Part shown: in pieces, positions 13,086 to 23,430 of the stretch
Position numbering within the stretch: the first letter of the stretch is position 1
Layout: every line of letters begins with the position of its first letter
Origin: Dugong dugon
Taxonomy: Eukaryota > Chordata > Mammalia > Sirenia > Dugongidae
Assembly (NCBI GenBank): GCA_030035585.1
Contig: CM057462.1
Coordinates: 70,032,734-70,096,733, forward strand
DNA: 64,000 nt
Direction of reading: 5' to 3'
Translations under genes and position numbers: made by a program
The notes under the pieces: generated by a model
The model's database searches: none
Told to the model about the DNA's origin: nothing
Seen by the model: only the letters and a program-made list of their open reading frames with translations

Positions 13086-13299
13086 TCACCAGATAAGTAA
13101 TTTAAAACATTGTTTTATATTAAATCGTGTTTGTGAAGTTGAAGGCAAAATTTCCACTGATTTTTCAAAGTAAAACAGGATACTTAAATTTCAAGCTAAT
13201 GACAGGCCATTTCAAGCTTGCCCTTTCTTAGACATCCCCATCCACCACTACCCCTTTCTTGTGGAAAATCTGAGAAGCACTATCTGACTGTGCCGAGAG

Positions 13300-13834
13300 C
13301 TTTCATATCTCTGTGCCTTTGCATATGCTGTTCCCTCTCCTGGAGTGCTCTTCCCACATTTCTCCCTTCGTAACTCTACTGATCCTTCAAAACCTGGCTT
13401 AAGTGTCATCCCCTACAATAGTCTCTTTTAGTGCAGCTTACATGTCATCCCATATAACAGTTTTTTTTTTAACACTCACTGATATCCCTGTCTCCTTTCC
13501 TGTTACCCACTGCTGTCAAGTCGATTCCAACTCATAGTGACCCTGTAAGACAGAGTAGAACTGTCCCATAGGGTTTCTAAGGCTGTAAATCTGTACTGAA
13601 GCAGACTGCCACATCTTTCTCCCACGGAACGGCTGGTGGATTTAAACTGCCAACCTTTCAGTTAGCAGCCGAGCACTTTAACCACTGTGTCACCAGTGCT
13701 CCTCTCCTTCCCTGATAGTTCCACGCAAAGTTAGGTACTCCCTCTTTTGTGTTCCCAAAATACTTTGCTCAGAATTTCTGTTATAGCACTACTTACATTG
13801 TACTATGATTATTTGTTTTATTTTTTATTGTTGT
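13300..13834 (+). repeat. L2 LINE 3' part, left segment, split by younger insertions
   Basis: L2 sense wording (TCTGTGCCTTTGCATATGCT, CTCTACTGATCCTTCAAAAC) resumes after the SINE at 13502-13702. It then appears to continue at about 16310-16450 (GTAGATTGTAAGCTCCTCTA to CAATAAATGTTTGTTTTGTT) on the far side of an L1 insertion. Confidence 0.7.
13502..13702 (-). mobile_element. AfroSINE, minus orientation, inside the L2 copy
   Basis: The SINE complement runs from GTTACCCACTGCTGTCAAGT to GTGTCACCAGTGCTCC. Imperfect direct repeats TCTCCTTTCC (13491-13500) and TCTCCTTCCC (13703-13712) flank it. Confidence 0.9.
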
Positions 13835-16300
13835 TTTTGAATTTTTTTATTGAGGTTAAATTTACATAAAATTAACCATTTTAAAGTGAACACTTCAGTG
13901 ACATTTAGTATGTTCAAAATGTTGTGCTACCACCACCTCTATTTAGATCCAAAACATTTTTGTCACCCCAAAAGGAAACCCGGTACTCCATACCCATTAC
14001 ACAGTTGTTCCCCTGCCCTTGCTCTCTTCAACCTCTGGCTCCTACCAAACTCTATTCTCTCTATGGATCTTCCTATTCTGGATATTTTGTATAAATTCAG
14101 TCATACAATATGTGATCTTTTATGTCTGACTTCTTTCACTTAGCATAATGTTTTTGAAGTTGATCCATCATGTAGGATGTATCATTACTTCATTCCTTTT
14201 CATGGCTGAATAAAAATTCCATTGTATATATATTCCACAATTTGTTTATCCAATCATCTGTTGATGAACATTTAGGCTGTTTTCGTTTGGGCTGCTTTTG
14301 ACTATTGTGAATAGTGCCACTATGGCTGTGTGTGTACATATATTTGTTTGAGTAGCTATTTTCAATTCTTTGGGGTATATACCTAGGAGTGGAATTTCTA
14401 GGTCATATGGTAATTCTATGTTTATCTTTTTGAAGAGCCATCAAACTAGTTTCCACAGTGGCTGTACCATTTTACGTTTCCACCAGCAATGTATAAATGT
14501 TCCATTTTCTCCACATCCTCACCAACACTTACTATTTTTCATTAAAAAAAATTGTTATTATAACCATCCTAGTAGCTGTGAAGTGGTACTTCATTGTGGT
14601 TTTGATTTGAACTTCCCTAATGACTAATAATGAGCATCTTTTCATGTGCATGTTGGCCACACGTTTATCTTCTATGGAGAAGTGTCTATTCAAGTCCTTT
14701 TCTCATTTTTAAATAGGATTGTTTATCTTCTTGTTGTTGAGTTCTAAGAGCTTTTTATATATTCTGAATACTAGACCCTTATCTCAGATATGTGATTTGC
14801 AACTGTTTTCTCCCATTGTGTACGTTGTCTTTTCACTTTCTTGATAATGTCTTTTGATGCACAAAACCTTTTAATTTTAATGATGCCTAGTTTATCTATT
14901 TTTTTCTTTTGTTGCTCATGTTTTTGGTGTAATATCTAAGAATCCATTGCCAATTCCCAGGTCATGAAGATATACCCCTATGTTTTGTTCTAAGAGTTTT
15001 ATCAAGTTAGCTCTTTTATTTAGGTCTTTGATTTATTTTGATCCATTTTGAATTAATTTTTATACAGTCACGCGCCATATAGCATCCACTCAGGCAACAT
15101 CTGACTGCATATACATCTGTGGTCCCTTACGGTTATCATAGAGTTCAGAAATCCTGATCAGAGAATGAGATGTAGAGGACGTAACTGGAAGTAGCTAACT
15201 CAGCAGCTTCCTGCATGCAACACGTGTATCTCATGTCTCTTGTATACAGGTAATCTCCAGGTTAGGAATGAGATCCATTCCTAAGTCTATCTTTAAGTTG
15301 AATTTGTAGGTTAGTTGGAACCGGTACCTAGGGTTCTTATTTAGCATCAGTTAATTAAATGTTAATTTTAATATATAGTATATATTTTACCTTTGTATGC
15401 ATATAAAACACTTAAGAAACATTTCCAAACCACACAGAGTTTTCATGAGCGACACAAAGTAGTGCACGGGTTAGTTTTTACAAACCATTGTATTCAACTC
15501 AAAATTTTAATACAATAGGCTTTATGGCAGTCCATTCTTAAGTACTAGTTATCTGAAAGTCCGACATTCCAAATCTGGGCACTGCCTGTAATATGTTGTT
15601 CACCCAATGCCAAATCACATAACGTCCTGTTTCGCAGACCATATGGTGGACGTTAAGCTACTTATGACTGTCTATGGTGTGAGGTAGGGGACAAACTTCA
15701 TTCTTTTGCATGTGGACATCCAGTTGTCCCAGCTCCACTTGTTTCCCCGTTGATTGCTCTTGGCATCCTTGTTGAAAATCAACTGGCCATAGATGTATGG
15801 GTTTATTTTTGGACTCTCAGTTCTATGCCATTGGTCTCTATGTCTATCATTATGCCATTGTCACACTGTTTTGGTTACTGTAGCTTTGTAGTGAGTTTTG
15901 AAATCAGGAAGTATGAGTCCTCCAACTTTGTTCTTTTTCAATATTGTTTTGGCTATTTGGGGCCCCTTAAGATTCCTTATGAATTTGAGGACTAGCTTCT
16001 CCATTTCTGCAAAAAAAAAGTGTCTATGGAATTTCGAAAGGGATTGCATTGAATGGTAGATCACTTTGGATAGTGTTGCCAGCTTAATATTAAGTCTTCC
16101 AGTCCAAGAACACAGAATATCTTTCCATTTATTTAGGTTGTCTTTAATTTTCTTCAGCAATGTTTTTTGTTTTCAGTTTATAAATCTTTCACCTCCTGGT
16201 TTAAATTTATTCCTAGGTATTTTGTTCTTCTGATGTGATTGTAAATGCATTTGCTTTCTTAATTTCCTATTTGGATTGTTCACTGCTGGTGTATAGAAAC
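13835..16300 (-). mobile_element. Old L1 LINE, minus orientation, ORF2 C-terminus plus 3' UTR
   Basis: At 16160-15861 the minus strand encodes the L1 ORF2 C-terminal block ([20 protein letters not shown], then [20 protein letters not shown]). The 3' UTR follows to 13835 with the standard landmarks (ATCCAATCATCTGTTGATGA; TTTGGGGTATATACCTAGGA). ORF2 is interrupted by the DNA transposon at 15065-15670. The copy is 5'-truncated and inactive. Confidence 0.9.
15065..15670. mobile_element. DNA transposon (Tigger/mariner-like nonautonomous) inserted in the L1
   Basis: The L1 reading is broken at TTTTTATA and resumes at TATGGTGTGAGGTAGGGGAC. Between them the termini are inverted: CAGTCACGCG at 15065 and the complement of CAGTCATAAGTAGCTTAACG at the right end. 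A TA lies at 15063-15064, as for Tigger/mariner elements. The middle (about 15250-15600, TTCCTAAGTCTATCTTTAAG) resembles a different element and may be a second nested insertion. Confidence 0.65.
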
Positions 16301-16450
16301 AAAACCGACTTCTGATTTGTTTTCCATCTGTCTCTGCTGGTAGATTGTAAGCTCCTCTAAGGCAGGGACTATTTTTTCTTTGTTCTTGTATCCTTAGTGA
16401 TTGACACTTGGTTGAAACTCAATAAATGTTTGTTTTGTTGAGTGTTGAAT
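16301..16450 (+). repeat. L2 LINE 3' end, right segment of the split copy
   Basis: It carries the L2 3' terminal phrases TAAGGCAGGGACTATTTTTT and AACTCAATAAATGTTTG. It fits as the continuation of the segment ending near 13830. Confidence 0.7.
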
Positions 16451-18092
16451 TCATTCCGTACTGTGCATCATCTCTGCTCTTATACAAACTAGTATGTCCT
16501 TTACTTCTCTCATCTTGGGGATGCTATGTTCCACAGAAGTATGTTTTCTAGACAACTGAAATTTACTTTCTAAAGTGTCAAAATCTGCTTTTTAAGTGCA
16601 AATCATTCTACTGAGATTTTTTTTCTAAATGTTTACACATTTGCTTGCTCTCATAAGTAAAATACACTAAACATAAAGTAGCTTTCCTTGATGACTTATC
16701 CCTGAAAGCATCAGGGTTATACTGGGTTGGAATTTGTGACATTCTCTGGGGCCACTGATGAGACAGGACTTTTTGCCTCCTCACCCAATAATAACCCTAT
16801 CCTATTATAGGTTTTTGAGTTTTTGTGCTTGCTTCTTGTAATGACCTCCACTTCTTGCCGATGTGGGTGTGCTTGCTCTAACAGCACTACCCTTTGCTCC
16901 TTTTATATAGTTGTTTTTTTCCTTCACTGACAGTTTAGTTACAAGCTGAAATGAAAAAATAATCTCATTTTGTGCTTATATATATAGGTTTTTAATAGAT
17001 ATTAAAGTTACAGAATTAGCACATGTTCACTAAAAAACAAACAGATGAGTATGGCTCATGGCAGCTAACAGATGTGTATGAATTAAAAGCCCAAGTCCTC
17101 TCTTAATTTCACATCCACACACCCACTCCCTAGGCACAACCACTGTTACCAGTTTAATGTATATCCCTACAGCCTTTTTCTGTCAACTTGTGTGTATACA
17201 CGTGTATATACAAATATCAAATCACAGTATGCATACTGTTATATGTTGTGCTTTCCTTCCCACTTGGTGATATGTTATAGGCATCCTTCCATGTCAGCAC
17301 ATCCAAGTCTATCTCATTCTTTTTAATGGCTGCCCCCTTTTAATTTGACAGTCTTAATCAGCTGTAAATGGGAAAACCAAATAATCAAGCTTATTAGAAT
17401 TGTACCTAAGAAAGAGTAAATGGGCTCTGAGTGAAGGCTTGAGAATTCTCCTAGGAGTAAAATGTGTTAACTTTAGTGCATGGACTTTTTAATGTTTATT
17501 TTGGCTATTCTGGGACCCTTTTTGCTTATCTCCTGGTTCATTGTATTTTGGATAGCTGAGACTGCTTAACACATGACCTGTGATTTAGTGATGTATTCAT
17601 ATAATCAATTTTGCATGATATGATATTGCTATTGTTTTGTGGTTTTTTTTGCATTTAATTTCTTCATTTAGATTGTCCTTCTACACCGATTTTCTCTCTC
17701 TCACTTTCTAAGTAACCATAGTACAAATGGTATATATTGCAAATGGTAGCAGTTAAAAATGTTTGGTTTGATGATTGACATAGGGCTTCTTATCTATATC
17801 GTCTACCTGTGAGAATGTGTACTGGATTTATGGGACCTCTATAAGCTGATCTGAGGAAACTTTTTACTACTAGTGAACATTAAGATACTGACAGCATCTT
17901 GCCCTATAAATAATAAAATCCTTATTAGGATTAATTTAGGGTCTTCCTTCTGCCATAATCTACCACAGTTAGTGATTAAATCCTATTGAGTCTACCTTTT
18001 AGATCTCACCATAGTCTGGCCTCTCCTCTCTGTTCCTACTACCCCAATACTTTAGTTCAGGCCCTATAATATCTCAACTGAATTACCTGTAA
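16451..18092. other. Intergenic DNA with a decayed L1 3' part (about 16960-17345, minus) and L2 start
   Basis: CATCCTTCCATGTCAGCACA followed by TTTTTAATGGCTGC marks an old L1M-type 3' end. From about 18000, L2-like wording begins (TAGTCTGGCCTCTCCTCTCT). The rest is AT-rich without features. Confidence 0.5.
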
Positions 18093-18163
18093 TTGTTGTT
18101 GTTGCTAGGTGCCCTTGAGTTGGTTCCAACTCATAGCCACCCCGTGTACAGCAGAACAAAACC
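18093..18163 (-). mobile_element. RTE LINE 3' tip, minus orientation
   Basis: GTTGTTGTTGCTAGGTGCCC and TCCAACTCATAGCCACCCCG match the RTE 3' end, broken off after ACAGCAGAACAAAACC, where an AfroSINE follows. Confidence 0.8.
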
Positions 18164-18340
18164 TATAATAAAAAACCCAAAACCAAACCCACTGCTGTTG
18201 AGTCGATTCCGACTCATAGCGACCCTATAGGACAGAGTAGAACTGCCCCATAGGGTTTCCAAGGAGCAGCTGGTGAATTTGGACTACCGACCATTTGATT
18301 AGCAGCCGTAGCTCTTAACCACTACACCACCAGGGCTCTT
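18164..18340 (-). mobile_element. AfroSINE, minus orientation, abutting the RTE tip in an L2 copy
   Basis: An A-rich tail complement then CCACTGCTGTTGAGTCGATT through CACCACCAGGGCTC. The surrounding L2 reads on to about 18540 (CCCACCTGGAAACTAGTACT; GTGATTCGGCCTACTTCTGC). Confidence 0.92.
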
Positions 18341-20287
18341 AATTAGACTCCTTACCTCCAGTCTAACCTCCACCCTGCCCCACCTGGAAACTAGTACTCT
18401 TTTTAAAACAAAAATCCTACCATGTCACACCCCTGAAAAACCTTCCAGGCATTTCTCATCATCTATAGGGTAAAGTCCACTTTCCTTAGCGTAGTATACA
18501 GAGCCTTTTGTGATTCGGCCTACTTCTGCCTACTTCTTGCTACAGGGTGCCTCATACTTTAATTTCTAGGAAAATCAAGTGGCTTGTAGTTTAAAGACAC
18601 TGCACAAGAGAATTCTTAATAAATGCTTGTTAAATGGAAGAATGAGATGTCCTGTTATAGCTAGGGTAACCATTCTACCCACTTGGCCCAGGACAGTCTC
18701 TGTTTATACTTATCATCCCAGTGTAATTACTAATAGTGCTACTTTTTACTATCAAATGTGTCCCAGTTAGGTCAGTAAATTATATGGTCACTCTAATCAC
18801 AGCAGTCATCAAATCGATTTCTCTTTGTCTCCTCTACTAGATGGCAAGCTCTTTGAGGGTAAAAATTTTGTTTTGTTCATTTCAATATTTTCATTTATTC
18901 ACTGACCAGACAGATCGACAGTGTTAGGTGCTGAGGGTATAATGTTGAATAAAACAAACATGATTCTTGCTTGCATGAAGTTTACAATCCAGCAGGAAAG
19001 GACAATCTAATGGGAAGAAGAATGCCTATAACACAATAAATGCTGGCGTATGAATGAATGATTAAGCATGGATACTTAAATACTTAGAGGTTCCTAAACA
19101 AAAAACTCTAATCCCATGAAGTATAGAGACAGAAACAGTCATAAACATAGGTTGGTCAAATTAGCCACTTCCTTAAAGAGTTGCTAATTTAAAATTTTAA
19201 GTACAGACAGCACACATACTATTCAGATGCTCCTTAATGTTAATTATAAGAAAAGGAGCTATGAAATAATAGCAAGATGGGACTTTGAGAATTCTGTGCT
19301 TTTAAATAAACAATCTGTAATCCTCTGGCTCTTTGCAGGGTGGATTATCAGTATAGTACTCCCCCTCCCCTCTCCCCCTTTCTTCCCTGCACAAGACATC
19401 CTGAGTTTTGGAAACTGAGCCACAAAACAAAGGAATGACTTCTTGAACTACGATTAGACTTTGGTTGGGCCTTTGCTTTCAGAGCTAGGATAACCTGCTA
19501 TCCTAGACCTGTAACTTGTTAATCATGTTCCCAAGGGCAAATTATATAAACCATCTCAACCTCAGTTTCCTTTTCTATAAAATAGGGATAAAATTATCTG
19601 CAGAATTAATCTAAGGATTAAATAAGGTTATGTAAAGGCATTTAGTCCCACTGCCTGGCTCCTAGAAGGTACTCAGGGAATGTTAGTACTCTATCCATTT
19701 CCCCTTTTAATCCTTCTGTACTTGCTGAATTAAAGGATGATATAAAATGATTTGAAAAGGAAGAACTGTAATATAAACACCAATAAAATTTTTTATTCTC
19801 AAATCTGGGTGCTAAACTAGCCCCTTTCTAGTCCTTCTAAAAGTTAAAGTTGTATTTATATTCATTTATTATTTCATTATTATAGGCAAAGACCCAGAGA
19901 AGTATTATGGAGCATAGTGCAGGTAAACTTTTTCTGGAAAAAGCCCGAGTTTATGAGGGTACCAGGACTTGCGGGTAATTTAGCAGCAGTGGGAGTCAGT
20001 CTTAAAGATTTACTCATTTACTGTTGATCACTTTTGGTTCAAGAAAGGAAGAACACCAAACCATTCACTGAGATCTTTCAGGGATGGGGGGAATGTGAAG
20101 AAAAGTGAAAGAGCTCTTCAGTTTCCACAGTGTCTCTCGCATCCCCTAGACTTGCTAGTCCTTTCCTGAAGGCCAGCAGGTTTGTTCTCCAAGAGTGCCC
20201 TGGGTCTGGACTCCATTTCCCAGAGTCCCTTAGTGCCCTAATGTATTCAGTGCTCAGAGTGCCTGTATGTGTGTGAGTGTGAGAGAA

Positions 20288-20292
<5 letters not shown>
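18341..20292. other. Intergenic DNA with L2 and MIR remnants, then upstream flank of the promoter
   Basis: L2 plus to about 18540 and L2 minus at about 18890-19060. A MIR plus core is at 19490-19690 (CTCAGTTTCCTTTTCTATAA, then CACTGCCTGGCTCCTAGAAG). No transposon is recognisable from about 19700 onward. No coding exon was seen. Confidence 0.5.

Positions 20293-20354
<62 letters not shown>
20293..20354 (+). repeat. (GT)31 microsatellite just upstream of the CpG island
   Basis: An uninterrupted run of 31 GT units ends about 75 bp before the start of the CpG island. Such runs can adopt Z-DNA and are length-variable. The location at the promoter edge is the only notable point. Confidence 0.97.
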
Positions 20355-20355
<1 letters not shown>

Positions 20356-20429
20356 TCCGAGTCCCTGGGAGAGTGGAGACTCATTCACTGATTAGAGCCA
20401 GCGCTGAGAGGCAGCACTGCTCCTTCTCT

Positions 20430-23400
20430 CACACCAACCGAGTCTCTTGATCTGTACATGCAATCCCAGGCAGCTCGCGAACACAAACCCGGGGCCAGCC
20501 GCCTACTGCTGCTGCCGCCGCCGCCACCACCACTGCCTCCGCCGGCTCTACGCACCCGGGACTTTTCATGCACCACACTCCCCGCCTTCTTCCCTCTGTG
20601 TCCTGAAAAGTGCGACCGTTCTCCCTAGGAATTTCCACGGCAAGTATGGAGATCAGAAAGGGGTGTGGATGTGTGTGCGTACACAAGAGGGGTGGGTGCG
20701 GAGGGCGGCAGGGTTGTTCAGGAACCTGGCTAACTTTCGGGTCCGTTTCCTAGAGATTCAGGAACCTCCTCCCCGCAGGGGCAGGGGCTAGGACCTGGGT
20801 TGGCGCGTCTTAGATCATCGCGACAGAGCCTCACCGCTTCGGTGCCCTGCGCACTCTGTGCGCTGCCTCACTCAAACTTTCCGTCTTGAGTTTTCCTTAA
20901 TGTGTTTTATTTGGGGGGTGCGAGGGGGAGGGACTAAACGCGGGAATTGGACAAACAGGGAGGGTGAGGGGACAGCAAGAGAAGGGAGAAGTACTTCTTT
21001 TCTCCATCTTTTAAAAAGCCCCATTCTCACTTTGTTTGGGTCGATCGCGAGAAAGCTCTTTCGCGGCGCTCCCCAGTGTATCCCGCGGTGATTTCCGGCG
21101 GGGCCGGGGCTGGGTAGTACTCAGTAGAGAGTCTAAGGCGGCAGGCGATATGAGGAAGAAGCAATCCGTATGAGAAAGGACCTTGACTGCCCCCACACAA
21201 CACACAACCAGCCGAGTGGGGTACCCGAGGAAAGGCCGGGGAGCCCTGGGCCCCCTGGTGCTTGGGCTTTTTCCTAGCAGGGGCGGGTGTGAAGGGTGTG
21301 GAAGGAGGTGTAGGGGTGGTGTGGGAGAGCCTCAGTGGGCATGAAGGAGGCAGGTGCTGGCATAGAAGTGGCCCGTTCCAAATGCAATCTCTAAACTCCC
21401 CGCTCCGCTCGGCTGCACTGGCCTGGCCTTAGAACAGTCCGACCCGTGGAGGTCTCCCGGGATTTTCGGGGTCAGGACTCCTTCCCCCAGCAGTTCTGCA
21501 AAGCCGGGCGGGAGCACGATCGTGTAGACTGCGGTGCATTGTTCTTTTTTGTAGTTTTATTTTTATCTTAGACCTGCCTTAAACTGAGTTACAATTTCTC
21601 TTCCTCCGACTTGAGAACAAAACTTTTCAGCGAGCACGCCAGGTGCTGCAGTCCTGTGGCCACCGCCGCCACGCTTGTCTGCCCGGGCTGGGCGACCTTC
21701 CCAGCCGGTAGCCCCGGCCCCGCCACAGCGCTACGGAGCCTCCGGCCGCCCCCACCCCCCACCCCGGGCTTTTCAGGGCTCGGCCTGGGCGTTTCGCCTT
21801 TGTAAGGGAAAGCCTTTTCTTCCAGGGGAGAACAAACTTGGGCGGAGAACTTCCGTGTGGCCCCTAGGGCGAGGCTGCCCACGGTGGTGAGGCCATCCGA
21901 AGGGATGCCCGGCCCGTCCCCCGCTCCAGGAGCTCCTCCAAGAGCTCGAGGCCAGGGTCGACCCTGGCCGGCGAGGGCACGCGGGAGCCCCGAGACAGCG
22001 AGGGCTCGGCTGTCCGGGAGGCAGAAGAAGAGCTCTCGCTTTCCGTTAAGAACTCGCTGTTTTCTGGGCTCTGACCGCGGCGCCAACAGAAGGCAAGGGC
22101 CCGGACCCCAAGCCGCGCGGGCCTCTCACTGGGGCTGGGGCGCTCGGTGGCGGGCGCAGCCCTGGCGGGCTGGGCCGTCCGGGGTCTCCGGCGTGCGCCG
22201 CCTCTTCCCCCCGAGCGGCAGAGAGGGATGGCTAGGGCACATTCTGCCCACGATGCCCATCAACCATGTCTCGTCTCTCGGCTCCGCTCTCGACTCGACT
22301 GGAGGGGCAGAGGGTAGAGAAAGGAAAAATAAAAAGGGCTGGCAGTGAGGAAGCAACGAGTCGGGCTGGAGAGAGCAGAGCGGGCACGGTCTTCGCCTTA
22401 CCCGGCCTCCTCCTCCACCCATCTCGGGATCTCTCCTGTAAAAGGAAAAAGCGCAGAGGTGAAAGGCAGAAAGAGCGTCGAGTAAAAGCGACCCAGGCGT
22501 CTTCCGTTTCGAACCCTCTTGGTCCGGGGGAACCGGTCAAGAGTGGCGTGGGTTCGCTCGCTGCGCTCCGGGGCAAGGCGGGAGAAGGCCGAGCACAGGG
22601 CGGCGCCGCGGCGCTGGCGACCGACGGGCCGGGCCCGGAGCGACCGGGGACACACACCTGTTCTGCGAGCCGCTCGGGGTGTGGCGGCCCCGTGGCCGCG
22701 GCGCGGGCTACAGAGCCCTCCCTCCTCGCCTCAGGTTCGCAGTCTGGAAATGGGGAGGGCCGGGCGGCTGGGGCCAGCCGGCCAGAGAGCGGGGGTAGAG
22801 GAGTCCGTTGGCTGCCCGCCGAAAGCGATGGCGCGCGGCGGCGGGACCCCGGTGACCCGCAGGGCGGGGCTGTACGGCGCCTGAGATTTTGGGACTTTGG
22901 GCGAAGGCAGGCTCCTCCGAGCCCCTGCCCCGCTGGCCCTGCCTGGCTGCGGACCGAATGCCCCTCGCACGTGTCGGCTCTTGCCTGGCCGGCGCCTTCG
23001 TTCACCAAAGTTACAAGCGAATTGTTATCGTGCGGAGGTTTTTGGGGGAGCGAAAGTATTCTTTGTGCAAGTCAACCGAGAACTGGAGGGAGAGGTCAGG
23101 CCAAGGAGTGGTGGGCTCGGCTCTGCGTTGGCCCCAAGTTTATGAAGGTTTCGCCTTCACTGCTTCTTCCCCCGTTTTCCCTAAAAGAGTTGGTCTCTCC
23201 GGGTCCAGACCCTTGTCGGCTGAATTCTGCACCCGCTCGCTGAGCGGGCAGCCCCGTGGCGCCGCACTCTCGGACAGGCTGGGCTGTCTGTATTCGCACC
23301 CCTTGGAGCCAAGCCGGGCTGGGTCCGGATCCAGATCTGGGACGGATACTCGGCCGCGTCCGAGCGGCAGGCGTCGGCTCCAACCCGGGAACGTATTAGC

Positions 23401-23430
23401 CGTAACGCTCCCTGAGCTCTCGCTTAGGGT
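20430..23430 (+). promoter_or_regulatory. RNF220: Large CpG island, probable RNF220 promoter and untranslated exon 1
   Basis: Seen: base composition switches abruptly from AT-rich flanks to GC- and CpG-rich sequence for about 3 kb. It has GC-box cores (around 21281 and 22863), a CCG/CCA triplet run near 20512-20545, and no recognisable transposon. No convincing TATA box is seen. The island lies 3.6-6.7 kb upstream of the first coding exon, where a housekeeping or developmental promoter would be expected. Several donor-like sites could end exon 1: GTGAGG near 20964, a GC-type donor near 20640, GTAAGG near 21799 and GTAAGA at 23432. I cannot choose among them. The long frames here (for example 22266-23243) come from low stop-codon density. 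Confidence 0.8.

Noticed and set aside
15861-16160. 99-codon minus-strand frame as a host gene
   Set aside because: It is the C-terminal end of L1 ORF2.
19865-19925. Micro-exon suggested by TTATTATAG acceptor and GTGCAG|GTAAAC donor
   Set aside because: Both sites are weak, it lies upstream of the promoter island, and no gene is expected there on this strand.
1-20000. Exons of the neighbouring gene ERI3 upstream of RNF220
   Set aside because: No CpG island or coding exon on the minus strand was found here; the gene should lie further upstream than this window.
22266-23243. 325-codon plus-strand open frame, and several other long frames in the CpG island
   Set aside because: Stop codons are rare in GC-rich DNA; long frames occur on both strands and several phases at once, with Arg/Ala/Pro/Gly-rich products and no recognisable domain.
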